Below, in pieces: positions 6,747-15,135 of a stretch of DNA of 25,796 bases (its first letter is position 1; each line of letters opens with the position of its first letter). The stretch lies in IMG/VR virus record IMGVR_UViG_3300034378_000255, positions 1-25,796 of that record. The stretch is one strand, 5' to 3'. A program made the translations under genes and the position numbers. The stretch comes from a virus. The notes beneath the pieces were generated by a model. That model did not search any database. It was not told the DNA's origin and was given only the letters and a program-made list of their open reading frames with translations.

Positions 6747-7757
6747 AATAGTCCTTGCAGTATCCGTTGTGGCATTAAAGGTCTTTACACCCTGATATAT
6801 CATCAACCATAAAGTATTGAATAAATAGTCTAGTCGCCCTCTATCAATCGTGCTAGGGTTATTGCAAAAATCGAGTAGCTTGGCATCATTGATATCAGCA
6901 GGACTTCGCACAAGCCTCTTTCCGAGCTCTATCATTTCATGTATTAAGAATGATATTTCTTCCCTTTTTGCTAATCTTTCGTCTACTTGGAAGGTGTTTC
7001 GAATTGAAGACAGCAATGGACCTAGATTCATCTCTTCAGTGACCTTAAACATTGTGAACAACCTGAATTGGTTCGATGGATAGCTTTCGTCATGGTACGA
7101 GTCTAAAACTTGCCAGAACTTCGTACCGAAGGAAGTAATATAGGAAGGCCCGTATAAGCGGGTTGCGATGATATCGCATAAGGACTCATCGAGCCGCTCA
7201 CGGTATTTTTCGTCTCTTAAGTTTCGTCTGGTAAGTTCCCTTCTTAGGCTATTAACTTCCTCAGTCTCGTTTAATTTCAGATGAGCGATTTCATGGGCTA
7301 GCAAAGGCCAGAAAAGGATTGACTCATACGATTCAGTCGAAACTTGATAGAAAGGAGAAACAGGGATACCGCGTTCTGTATAGGCAAAAGAGCCTGTACA
7401 ATAAAAGGAACTTCCAAAAAATGGCAGAGGTTTTGAACTGAGTCCTAAGCGGTTAACAAGATCATCGATAACCATGTTCAAATCATCCCACAAAGCGTTG
7501 CTCGTTGACGCTTGAACTAGAGTGAATTTCTCCGCCTGATCGCTTAAGAGCCAGACAGACAACCAAGAAAACAGAAAGTACTGCTTCTTTAAAACAGGAT
7601 CAGTCGTTGACGCTAAATCCATAAGTCTCGTCACTACTTCTCTTTTTATTTCTTCCACGTGATTCTTGAAAAGGGACATCGGGAATTGATCTAGCTTTGA
7701 GCAATCTCGGGCTATCTTGTCTATCTTCTCGAGCAGGGCTTTCTCACTAATCGGCAT
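6708..7757 (-). CDS. HExxH metallopeptidase-like protein
   Basis: A 349-residue soluble protein carrying a gluzincin-type zinc site: LLAHEIAHLKL gives H155, E156 and H159. Thirty-odd residues later, LDESLCDIIATRLYGP gives E191 as a likely third ligand, with D195 four residues further on. The flanking regions are helical. I do not recognise a named family. The frame extends to 7787, but I chose the ATG at 7757 because it overlaps the upstream stop as TAATG, a translational-coupling signal. Its last 39 bp lie antisense to the end of the Argonaute gene. The pairing with a helical protein and an Argonaute suggests an accessory or effector unit, but proteolysis and any link to Argonaute are inferred. 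Confidence 0.75.
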   Translation of the reverse strand: MPISEKALLEKIDKIARDCSKLDQFPMSLFKNHVEEIKREVVTRLMDLASTTDPVLKKQYFLFSWLSVWLLSDQAEKFTLVQASTSNALWDDLNMVIDDLVNRLGLSSKPLPFFGSSFYCTGSFAYTERGIPVSPFYQVSTESYESILFWPLLAHEIAHLKLNETEEVNSLRRELTRRNLRDEKYRERLDESLCDIIATRLYGPSYITSFGTKFWQVLDSYHDESYPSNQFRLFTMFKVTEEMNLGPLLSSIRNTFQVDERLAKREEISFLIHEMIELGKRLVRSPADINDAKLLDFCNNPSTIDRGRLDYLFNTLWLMIYQGVKTFNATTDTARTILERWSKRSKSTT

Positions 7758-8176
7758 TATAGAATAATTGGCTTGATTGATTCGCATTTGTGAACCGCTG
7801 CCTGTTGAGTTATTTTGATAACGACAGTCAGAAGCTTGTAGCTGTCAGATGAGAGAACATTTTTGCTAAGATCCGAAATGGCTTTTCTCGCTAATTCAAA
7901 TAATTTTCTAGGGCGAACTCCAATAGACCTTGCTGTTTCATCTGCAAGCGAGAATAGAAATGGGTCCGAGAATACATCACTACGATAGAGGCTTTCGATC
8001 GCAACCGCTAAGTTCTCCAGAAATTTTTTTCCGCTATCAATGCTTGATTCAATCTTGTCAATGCTCCACTTAGGAGTTTCACTAAGTTGATTAACTGCGT
8101 TTATGGTGTCTGCACATATCATCGCTATCCTCATGTTGCGATTCGCTTCCTCTATGAGAAACCATTTCTTTGTCAT
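7757..8176 (-). CDS. All-helical hypothetical protein coupled to the metallopeptidase
   Basis: A 139-residue protein predicted to be almost wholly alpha-helical, with no transmembrane segment and no recognised domain. Its stop codon overlaps the start of the HExxH gene (TAATG), so the two are translated together and probably work together, for example as partner and enzyme or antitoxin-like protein and peptidase. The ATG at 8176 has no strong ribosome site. Seventy bases separate it from the end of the late operon, and an AT-rich TATTAATATGAA on the minus strand (about 8224-8235) could be a separate promoter, so it may be expressed apart from the late genes. Confidence 0.68.
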   Translation of the reverse strand: MTKKWFLIEEANRNMRIAMICADTINAVNQLSETPKWSIDKIESSIDSGKKFLENLAVAIESLYRSDVFSDPFLFSLADETARSIGVRPRKLFELARKAISDLSKNVLSSDSYKLLTVVIKITQQAAVHKCESIKPIIL

Positions 8177-8246
8177 GTCTGGTTCGCCTCAAGAACGCGT
8201 GATTCAAATATTCTAAGCGCATTCATATTAATACATTGCTCTTAGC

Positions 8247-9662
8247 CTATAGGCTTTTCCAAATCAGATAAACTTTTGTTTGGTTTAACTGTGCAAGACG
8301 TTTAAGTGCCTGACTTAAGATGTTTATAGGTGCTTCCTTGAGCCATTTTTTATAATCCCTTGCCGTGAAGTGAGTGTGTTGCCCAGCGATTCTCCGGATG
8401 TATGGAAAAGAAAATTTTGCAAGAATTGATTTCACTTTATCGACTTTTCCTTCCAGCATCCACTTGTTATATTCTGGCACAGCAAGCATGAACGGAATCC
8501 ACCCGAGCTCTTCTAGCGCCCCAACTGCATCTAAAACTGACTGACCAATTCTGGATTCGCATATTTTCTTCATTCCTGCTCGCTCAGCAAAAGGGTTATA
8601 CTTCGACATAACTGCAATCATCTCTACGTATGGCTTCCCACATAAGGGCAGGCTCTCCCTGATCAGCCTAACGCCCGCTCCTATCGTACGATATTTTGGG
8701 TGCACGACCACCCTCGCGATTCGAGTAACCTTCTCATTTAGCTCCTTCATGTCTCTTGGCTGGAAAACCTTGTTTCTGCACTGAGCCGTGGCATTTGGGC
8801 ACACGTACACGATTGCCCCGCATATCTCATTGTCCCGCTTCAAAACGAAGATTTTCTGTCGAAAAGCAACCTCATGGCTCCGATAGTGAAAACCAGCTAC
8901 CTTCTTCCAATCCTCGTAGGAGCCCTCTTCAACCCGCATCTCACGAAGTAAGCTGCATTCATCATTCAGTTCGTTCGGGAAATAGTTGACCTCAACTTCC
9001 CTACCAAACCGCTTATGTATGTGGACGCTTGGAGCGAAATCCTCCAATAGATCTGTGTGCGTTGTAGCAGCAACAACAGCCTTACCAAGCTTTCTAGCTA
9101 ACTTCTGCACATTGAAAGCGACAATCTTTGCAGTGTCCCGATCAAGCAGGCTGCAGAACTCATCCATGATCCACCACTCTGCTCCAGATTCGATCAGCTT
9201 GGCAAGACGATAACGGTATTTCTGCCCATCTGACAGTTGATTGTAGCGACGCACAAAGAGGAAGGCATCATTCAACCCAACTTTGCTTAGGAGTTTAAGA
9301 CCATCTTTAACGGTTTTTCCGATGGTGTCGACAAGCGGCTTCTCGGGATCGATCTCCACATCAGACATTTTTACAGCTTCTCGCGGGTTCAGGTCATGCA
9401 CGATTGCATTAAGGAGCACACTTTTCCCAGAACCAGAATCACCAGTCACATACACAATATCTCGAGGACCGATCTTCAGCTCTAAATCATCATAAATTAC
9501 ATGCTGCTGATAATCACTGATTCCAAGCCCGAAGGCTTCAGAAACTGCAATCGTCCGATCTGTTATGTCGGTTTTAGTTTTGTAAGCGATATTAATGATG
9601 AACTTCCCAGTGCGCCGATCAAACTTCCGCGTTATCTTAGTGACTTTGAATAATTCCTTCAT
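8247..9662 (-). CDS. ABC ATPase fused to GNAT acetyltransferase-like domain
   Basis: A 471-residue two-domain protein. The ABC-type ATPase has Walker A GDSGSGKS (74-81), a signature-like LSDGQ (143-147), Walker B WWIMDEF (163-169) and a switch His in TTHTD (H202). No transmembrane part is present, so this is not a transporter. Residues about 255-370 form a GNAT-like fold with RIARVVVHPKYRTIGAGVRL as the acetyl-CoA pyrophosphate loop region and a YNPFAERAGMKKI strand-turn typical of GNATs. The architecture matches, from memory, COG2401 (ABC ATPase fused to predicted acetyltransferase), known in archaea. A DNA-modification role similar to phage Mu Mom (also GNAT-like) is possible but is inference. 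It overlaps the terminase gene by 4 bp (ATGA) and is last in the late operon, which suggests it acts with packaging or on packaged DNA. Confidence 0.85.
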   Translation of the reverse strand: MKELFKVTKITRKFDRRTGKFIINIAYKTKTDITDRTIAVSEAFGLGISDYQQHVIYDDLELKIGPRDIVYVTGDSGSGKSVLLNAIVHDLNPREAVKMSDVEIDPEKPLVDTIGKTVKDGLKLLSKVGLNDAFLFVRRYNQLSDGQKYRYRLAKLIESGAEWWIMDEFCSLLDRDTAKIVAFNVQKLARKLGKAVVAATTHTDLLEDFAPSVHIHKRFGREVEVNYFPNELNDECSLLREMRVEEGSYEDWKKVAGFHYRSHEVAFRQKIFVLKRDNEICGAIVYVCPNATAQCRNKVFQPRDMKELNEKVTRIARVVVHPKYRTIGAGVRLIRESLPLCGKPYVEMIAVMSKYNPFAERAGMKKICESRIGQSVLDAVGALEELGWIPFMLAVPEYNKWMLEGKVDKVKSILAKFSFPYIRRIAGQHTHFTARDYKKWLKEAPINILSQALKRLAQLNQTKVYLIWKSL

Positions 9663-11104
9663 CTCGGAATAACCTCTAAGAAAGGCTCAGGTGTCATCTC
9701 CACAGTTCCGTATAATGCCAAGCAGGCAGCCCAGAAGACATCATCGTGTGTCCCTTGTGGGTGGTTAAACGCTATGGACCCATCTTTTCTAAGTTCAAAT
9801 CTTTCAATGTTAAGCTCAGTCACAAATTCACCTCGGTAAGGCCGTTCCCATGTGAAGTAGGGAAACCAAAATTGATTGTTAATCATCCTCTGCTTCAACA
9901 AAGTAGCCATCTCCTGTTTCCGAGGCAAAGTGAAGTGAACGCCTTCCACATTGTCTATTTCGCTGTTTTTCATGTCTTCAACAACATAATCCTGGTTAGT
10001 GCTATCCACACGAATCTTACAGAAGCCGCCCCAACGGTCTTGAAGAGTTTTCACGTAGCCGATAACGCTGGCGTAGCTGATGCCTAAATCGAAAATTTTG
10101 AGATGACGAAGAAAGAATTTGCCTTTAACTTCTTCAATTACGACAAGAGCACTATAATCTTGGAGACGACCCAAGTCTAAACCAGCATAAAGATTGCAGC
10201 CCTTACGGATGCTTTCAAAATTCCATAATTCCAGCTCTTCACCTAGCGTTTGTACCGTTGCGATACACTTGGCTATAAGCGATTGACTTAACCACGCTGT
10301 CTCGTCCTCCGCCCATTCAGCCTCCATCTCACGCTTCCACCGCCAAGGATCCTCAGCAAACTGCTTACGGATCTTCTCAAGTGTGCCCTTGTCTAAAGGA
10401 CCGTTGGGCTCCATGCTTTCCCGCCAAGTTATATGGCTACGAGCAAAGTCGGTGAACTCTTCGCTGTGGAAAATCCTGTAGAAAACAGAATCAGTGTTCC
10501 AAGGTGTGCTGCTGATTAAGACTTTACCCTTTGTTGTAGAGATGGTGAAAAGTATAGCAGTATACATGTCAACATCGTTCGAGGTGAAGTTGGCTTCATC
10601 CCAATAGATAACGTGTAGTGTAGGGCCCCTAATCGTATCCGGGTTATTTGGAAAAGCCTCAATAATCGACCCATTAGAAAGGTATAGCACTGTCCGCTGC
10701 GGTTTAGGACAGGCCTCCTTTGGGAGATTGCGGAGGAAAAACCGTATTCTGCGAACCACAAGTTTTGATTGACGCCAGCCAGGAGCTATTATGCCGATGT
10801 AAGCACCAGGATGGGTTAAGGCATAATTTAACAAGAGAGCGGCAGCAATCCATGATTTGCCACTCTGTCTGTTCCATCGCATAGCGACAAACTGATTCTT
10901 AACAAATTTCTCTGCAAGATCCCGTTGATATGCAGTGGGTTTGAACCCTACAACCTGCTTAAAAAACGTGCAGGGATCCTTGCTGAGTTTTTCCCGTTTC
11001 TTCTCTGCCTTCGCCCAAGCATCACTAACTCGAGACTCCATCAAGTCGAGTTTCTGCTCTCGCTTGTCAGGAGGAAACGTTCTGCGCCTTTTTGAGTTCT
11101 TCAA
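9659..11104 (-). CDS. terL: Terminase large subunit
   Basis: A 481-residue DNA-packaging motor: an ATPase that pumps DNA through the portal plus an RNase H-fold nuclease that cuts concatemers. The ATPase has an adenine-binding-like FKPTAYQ (54-60), Walker A NRQSGKS (78-84), Walker B VIYWDE (165-170) and the coupling motif LISSTPW. The C-terminal nuclease shows YAGLDLGRLQDYSALVVIEE (first Asp), a middle acidic segment RVDSTNQD and the closing HDDVFWAACLAL. The TTG start at 11104 lies inside the terminase small-subunit gene. A start at the internal Met22 is also possible, as neither has a clear ribosome site. Unusually, it lies at the far end of the tail operon, about 13 kb from the portal gene and on the opposite strand. 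Confidence 0.96.
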   Translation of the reverse strand: MKNSKRRRTFPPDKREQKLDLMESRVSDAWAKAEKKREKLSKDPCTFFKQVVGFKPTAYQRDLAEKFVKNQFVAMRWNRQSGKSWIAAALLLNYALTHPGAYIGIIAPGWRQSKLVVRRIRFFLRNLPKEACPKPQRTVLYLSNGSIIEAFPNNPDTIRGPTLHVIYWDEANFTSNDVDMYTAILFTISTTKGKVLISSTPWNTDSVFYRIFHSEEFTDFARSHITWRESMEPNGPLDKGTLEKIRKQFAEDPWRWKREMEAEWAEDETAWLSQSLIAKCIATVQTLGEELELWNFESIRKGCNLYAGLDLGRLQDYSALVVIEEVKGKFFLRHLKIFDLGISYASVIGYVKTLQDRWGGFCKIRVDSTNQDYVVEDMKNSEIDNVEGVHFTLPRKQEMATLLKQRMINNQFWFPYFTWERPYRGEFVTELNIERFELRKDGSIAFNHPQGTHDDVFWAACLALYGTVEMTPEPFLEVIPR

Positions 11105-11501
11105 TCTTCTTATCCATCTCTAAAAGCCGATTCTCAATATCAACCCATTTCTCGAATTTTTCCAGAACCGAATCGTAGGTTTGAATTGCATCAACTAAAA
11201 TACGGAGGCGCTGCAACTCTAACTTGTCTTGACCAGGCTTACGAAGAGTCTCCAAAGCCCCAACCAGAATCTTCAGAGCCTCTTCGTGTGTCAAAAGATT
11301 CTTACTTTTTATCGCAGTTGTGGTTGTGCGTGAAACTTTCGTCACCACCACAACTCCCAACCGCTTTAGCTTCATTTCAATGGCTCTTGATGTTCTGTCA
11401 AACTCCTTCGCCAAAACTTCTGGATCCGTTATGCCTTTTTTCCACAAGTCGAGGAGCTTGATTTCTTCGGCACGCGTCCAATAATACTTAGCCATGCACA
11501 T
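11067..11501 (-). CDS. Terminase small subunit candidate (Myb/SANT-like HTH)
   Basis: A 144-residue protein. An N-terminal three-helix DNA-binding domain starts with YYWTRAEEIKLLDLWKKG and continues through DPEVLAKEFDRTSRAIEMKLKRLG, the pattern of Myb/SANT-like helix-turn-helix domains. The C-terminal half (about 75-140) is a long amphipathic helix/coiled coil suited to oligomerisation. This layout and its position just before terL, with a 38-bp overlap, support a DNA-recognition subunit of the terminase. The frame extends eight codons further to a TTG at 11525, but that start lacks a ribosome site; AGGAT sits four bases before the ATG at 11501. A transcription regulator is the alternative. 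Confidence 0.75.
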   Translation of the reverse strand: MCMAKYYWTRAEEIKLLDLWKKGITDPEVLAKEFDRTSRAIEMKLKRLGVVVVTKVSRTTTTAIKSKNLLTHEEALKILVGALETLRKPGQDKLELQRLRILVDAIQTYDSVLEKFEKWVDIENRLLEMDKKIEELKKAQNVSS

Positions 11502-11508
11502 CGCAATC

Positions 11509-11775
11509 CTATGTTTTTGCTCCAAAAAACACGCCTAAGATCATGCCCACTATGCCGGTTATGCTGGCGAAGATTTCACTATTGAAGCTGCGGAACACAA
11601 GCATGTACGTCGCCTCTAAAATTGTTAAGCAGACAAGAGCTGCAATGGCGAAGTACAACCCATAAACAATCTTTTCAGATGGTGGAATCTGAACTCGTTT
11701 AGCCTTCTTCCGATGTACGTCGCTTTGAATGATCACTGTTTTCGTTAGAATCCTACGTAGCCATTTTCCTAGCAT
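11509..11775 (-). CDS. Small membrane protein
   Basis: An 88-residue protein with a basic N-terminal region followed by two hydrophobic segments (about 36-60, GLYFAIAALVCLTILEATY, and about 68-86, ITGIVGMILGVFF). Glycine-rich final helices of this kind occur in holin-like and virion membrane proteins, but no specific family is recognised. The frame extends to 11823. I prefer the ATG at 11775 because a GGTGGGT ribosome-like sequence directly precedes it and the longer form would overlap the upstream gene by 71 bp. It lies in the late operon between tail and terminase genes, where a lysis or egress function would fit; that is an inference. Confidence 0.65.
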   Translation of the reverse strand: MLGKWLRRILTKTVIIQSDVHRKKAKRVQIPPSEKIVYGLYFAIAALVCLTILEATYMLVFRSFNSEIFASITGIVGMILGVFFGAKT

Positions 11776-12130
11776 AGACCCACCCATCCTTTTTGCGAAG
11801 TTTCGGAACAGTAGCAAGAGCAAACTTTTTCAGAACACGTTTTACTGATGGCTTCAAGCCGTTGCGTTGAATGATTTTGATGGATTGAACCATGCCAATG
11901 GGAATAACATTGTAATGGTAGCTTTTCTTGTCGACGATTTCTTTCGCGATGACGACGTGACGAGTTTTGCGGCCTTTCACGGCTAAGAAGTAGCCTACAC
12001 TCTGTACTGGTGTGTCAAATTTACCTTGATGAAGAGGACCTGTAGCCTCGCTTGCATCTAACCAGTGAATTTCAATGAGATCGCCGAAGTTTAGGCTAGA
12101 AATGGTTTCACTTATTCTAATCCTAATCAC
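11753..12130 (-). CDS. Beta-barrel (Sm/SH3-like) hypothetical protein
   Basis: A 125-residue protein. The core (about 12-88) is a run of strands with the pattern GDLIEIHWLDAS, VGYFLAVKGRKTRHVVIAKE and NVIPIGMVQSIKII, which resembles a small Sm- or SH3-like barrel. The final 35 residues are strongly basic. I recall similar proteins in other archaeal tailed viruses and proviruses, but no function is known to me. The GTG start at 12130 lies six bases after the stop of the 85-residue gene. RNA or DNA binding is possible from the barrel-plus-basic-tail layout, but is not shown. Confidence 0.65.
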   Translation of the reverse strand: MIRIRISETISSLNFGDLIEIHWLDASEATGPLHQGKFDTPVQSVGYFLAVKGRKTRHVVIAKEIVDKKSYHYNVIPIGMVQSIKIIQRNGLKPSVKRVLKKFALATVPKLRKKDGWVYARKMAT

Positions 12131-12135
12131 CTTTT

Positions 12136-12393
12136 CTAGGACGTTACGGCTTTCAACTTTGCAACGAGTCGGTCATGAACTTCGCTAGCTTTGTTCATTA
12201 CCGCATCTGGAATCTCAAAGCTGAACGTCGGCAAATCCACGACATTGCAATGCACTGTATTCCCTTTGATGCGAAGGTTTGAGCCCCCAATCTGTTCATT
12301 GCCCAACTTAACCTCCACAAATTCCTCTCCAGCCAAGATCCTTTCTAGTAAATCGCAAAGTTTTGAAAGGGAAACAATCTTGTCGTAGTCCAT
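12136..12393 (-). CDS. Hypothetical small late protein
   Basis: An 85-residue protein with a helical N-terminus (residues 3-22), a strand-rich centre (about 24-60) and a C-terminal helix. No family is recognised. It has one of the best ribosome sites in the window, GGAGGTGA four bases before the ATG, so it is probably well translated. It follows the tail-hub gene by 12 bp in the late operon. It may be a tail-tip or hub accessory protein by position only. Confidence 0.65.
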   Translation of the reverse strand: MDYDKIVSLSKLCDLLERILAGEEFVEVKLGNEQIGGSNLRIKGNTVHCNVVDLPTFSFEIPDAVMNKASEVHDRLVAKLKAVTS

Positions 12394-12405
12394 TCTGTCA
12401 CCTCC

Positions 12406-15135
12406 CTATGGAATTGTTGCTGAACGAATGCTTTTTGGAGTCGAGTGTTCATACACCATTAGGAACTCCTCTTCCATACGTATCATGCAACCGCTAACCA
12501 CAGCCGATGCCGCATCAGTCAGAATGGGGTTGTATGGCAGCTTCTGCCAAGTTTCAAAGAATTTGTTTGAAATAGCGATGCCCATGCTGTCATTTACCCC
12601 AGCGCGCTTGCCGGCATAATTTAGGTAGAACGTGCCCTGGTCAAAATAGAGCGTTGGATACTGGATTCGGTTGTCATCCCACTCGCCGGCCGCCCCTAAA
12701 GATAAGATGTTGCCCCACTCGGTCCAGTTCACCAGGTCCTCGCTGTATTCCAACAGTATATTATTCGTGTCAACTTTTCTGTAAAGGGCATAGTAGATGT
12801 TGCCCAGTCTCAACAATGCTGGTCCGGTGCAGACATGAGCACGGTCTATAACGGGGTTGCCCGCGTATTTGGTCCAAGATTTACCGTCGGCACTATAAGC
12901 GTATCCGATAGAATCGTATGCCCCAGCGCCGTTTCTTCCATTGAAAAGCATCTTAAACTTTTTGTTGTTATCAGTTTCCAGCAGGTCGTAAAATACGCTT
13001 GGGAAACTAACGCCTGTTTCATCAAATGCGCCGGGCGTTCCACTTGCATCTAATACCCTGCTAGTGTTACCTATACCGTTTGTGATTTCTGTTAAAGCTG
13101 ACTTCAATGAAGAGCCTTTTGCTAATCCTATGCTTCGGTTAGTGTTCCCCCCTGCAAAATAAACCCAATATTCGTCGAGATCGAAAAAGTAGAGCACTCT
13201 TGGATGACTAACCCAGTTGGGATGCCAACCACCAAGACCAACGAGCGTTACGCCTACTTTACTCCAAGTTCCCAACGGCAAACACAACGTGCGAATCCAC
13301 GAAGGCTCATCAAACAGATTCCATTCGCGATGTGTAGCAATTCTTAGGTTTTCGTCTCCACCATCATTCTGCTCTGTAAGCGTAATACCAGTCCCTGCTG
13401 CAAGCTTGTCTTTGAGATATTCAGCCACCGTGTCATTACTTGTGACTTTTACTTTCTCGTCAGTTCCACCGCCTCCGCCTCCTCCGCCACCGCCCCCTGC
13501 AGATCCAGCTACTCCGGTGCGGCCTGCTTTGGTTCTCATCAATTTTTCAACGGTCACAGTTGTAGCCCTTAAACCGTAGAGATAATCAGCGAGCAGTGGC
13601 TTCTCTTTTCCAAGTTCCAATGTAATTTCTAATGTTTGTTCTCTGGCGATAACTCGATATTCGACGCTTATGATGCGGAAGTCTGAGTCAATGTTCTCAT
13701 TTGGTAACGTGACATGGATTTTGTCGCCTGGCAATAGGCGATTTGTGCCATAGTCCAAGCATGTGGTTCGTAAAGTCAGAAATTCTGCTGGATCGCTTAG
13801 ATGGTCTAGCAATGCTTTTGCACGAAGGTCACATTCATTATCACTATGGAGCTCTTCGTCGATCTCAACAAGTTCTCTTAAACCATAACTGCTCTGGCTC
13901 GACGAGTTCTCTTGGGTTGCTTCCCAACGACGCCTATTAAAGAAGAGATTGTCAATCCAAAAGGCGCCTGTTCCTGTGCCTGAAAAATTGCAGTACCAAA
14001 GTATCTTTTTGACATCACTCCAGTTGAAGGGTTGCGAGTTGAAAATGCTGTGAGTCCATTCATCACTGTGTTTTTTCCCAACATTAAATCCTTGTAGGTT
14101 CCATTTGTTGTTAGGTGAAACTCCAATTTCTCTCCGAACCTTCATACCAGCAGAATCCTCAAGTTCAAGGCCTATGTTCCCGTTGAAGGCTGACTCCAAC
14201 TTAATCTGAAAGGTTAGGCTTGGATATTTGTTGCAGTCAACCTCCATGCCAGACGGAAGCGTGAGAACGGCACATCCATAATAGTCTGGTGTGCTCGTAG
14301 TGTGCCTAATGCTGTAAGACCCTACAATTTTGTCTGCACTGTCTAATGATACGCTTCCGGTGCCAGTTCCGCTACTCCAATCATCTGTCGTGTCATCGTT
14401 AATGTCTAAGGTTTCGGTCCAGGCATCCTTGTCGCTTGGGTTAGCCTTTTCTGCTGCTCCATAAACTGTTATCTTGTTTCTTATCCGATGGATGTCCTTG
14501 GAGTAGCGACTGACTTCAATCCTTTCGGAGAGGCTTATTGGTGAAGTTTTGCTGTTCTTTGGGAAAAAGGCGAATTTGCCATCCCATTCAACCCTGAAAT
14601 CAAAGCCGATCACACCAGCTTTATCGGCATTTTCTGCTATGTATTTGAGGATATCAAAGACTGGAGTGTTTTCGTATTCCAACAGGGTGTATGTTGTGTC
14701 TGTGTTTTCGACAAGTTCGGTGCTGTCTCGCACATGACTCAAGCCTACGTAGTTGTCGAGGACGTCCTTAACAATGGCTTCTCCCTTCTGATTTTCATAA
14801 GTCTTGGTCACCACTCTTCGGAACAGTTTCTCTCCCCAACAACGCCCTCGAACCCGAATATAATTCTCAACAGGCGTGGACTCAGGCTGGACCTCCTCAA
14901 CCCTCAAGGTAATAATAAGAGGACAGTTTGTACCTCTGCCAATGCTTATGCTGCCATTGTCACCTACATTGATTGGATTGGTTACCGTGTATTTCTTATC
15001 AAAGTTCTGAAGGAGACACTCGAAACTTGAAACCTCTCTAGAGCAGCCAAGATGAACTCTTAGTTCGAGAATGTCACCTTGAGGGGGCGTGACAAAACCG
15101 AAAACAACAGCAACAACCGGAGTCTCGACGCTCAT
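12406..15135 (-). CDS. Tail hub with inserted beta-sandwich and C-terminal beta-propeller
   Basis: A 909-residue tail-tip protein. Residues 1-236 and about 400-540 look like a split baseplate-hub domain (gp27/gpD-like): a KGEAIVKDVLDNYV segment, then DLRAKALLDHLSDP, LLPGDKIHVTLP and a closing LEITLELGKEKP. Between them (about 237-400) is a separate beta-sandwich with a GSYSIRHTT motif and a closing GTGAFWIDNLFF, typical of carbohydrate-binding-like jelly rolls. Eleven consecutive glycines (about 545-556) act as a hinge. The C-terminal third (about 608-909) repeats blade motifs such as SADGKSWTKYAGNPVI, SEDLVNWTEWGNIL and FETWQKLPYNPILT, as in five-bladed GH43/GH32/GH130-like propellers. It is predicted to bind or cleave host surface glycans. 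The start overlaps the tape-measure stop (ATGA-type) with GAGG upstream. Confidence 0.85.
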   Translation of the reverse strand: MSVETPVVAVVFGFVTPPQGDILELRVHLGCSREVSSFECLLQNFDKKYTVTNPINVGDNGSISIGRGTNCPLIITLRVEEVQPESTPVENYIRVRGRCWGEKLFRRVVTKTYENQKGEAIVKDVLDNYVGLSHVRDSTELVENTDTTYTLLEYENTPVFDILKYIAENADKAGVIGFDFRVEWDGKFAFFPKNSKTSPISLSERIEVSRYSKDIHRIRNKITVYGAAEKANPSDKDAWTETLDINDDTTDDWSSGTGTGSVSLDSADKIVGSYSIRHTTSTPDYYGCAVLTLPSGMEVDCNKYPSLTFQIKLESAFNGNIGLELEDSAGMKVRREIGVSPNNKWNLQGFNVGKKHSDEWTHSIFNSQPFNWSDVKKILWYCNFSGTGTGAFWIDNLFFNRRRWEATQENSSSQSSYGLRELVEIDEELHSDNECDLRAKALLDHLSDPAEFLTLRTTCLDYGTNRLLPGDKIHVTLPNENIDSDFRIISVEYRVIAREQTLEITLELGKEKPLLADYLYGLRATTVTVEKLMRTKAGRTGVAGSAGGGGGGGGGGGTDEKVKVTSNDTVAEYLKDKLAAGTGITLTEQNDGGDENLRIATHREWNLFDEPSWIRTLCLPLGTWSKVGVTLVGLGGWHPNWVSHPRVLYFFDLDEYWVYFAGGNTNRSIGLAKGSSLKSALTEITNGIGNTSRVLDASGTPGAFDETGVSFPSVFYDLLETDNNKKFKMLFNGRNGAGAYDSIGYAYSADGKSWTKYAGNPVIDRAHVCTGPALLRLGNIYYALYRKVDTNNILLEYSEDLVNWTEWGNILSLGAAGEWDDNRIQYPTLYFDQGTFYLNYAGKRAGVNDSMGIAISNKFFETWQKLPYNPILTDAASAVVSGCMIRMEEEFLMVYEHSTPKSIRSATIP

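Noticed and set aside
6708-7787. Upstream ATG at 7787 as start of the metallopeptidase
   Set aside because: It would overlap the preceding gene by 31 bp, while the ATG at 7757 forms a TAATG coupling junction with its stop.
11509-11823. Firm holin assignment for the small membrane protein
   Set aside because: Two hydrophobic segments and late-operon position fit, but no endolysin is nearby and no holin family motif is visible.
13217-13579. Plus-strand frame with a run of prolines
   Set aside because: It is the antisense shadow of the glycine hinge of the tail hub and has no ribosome site.
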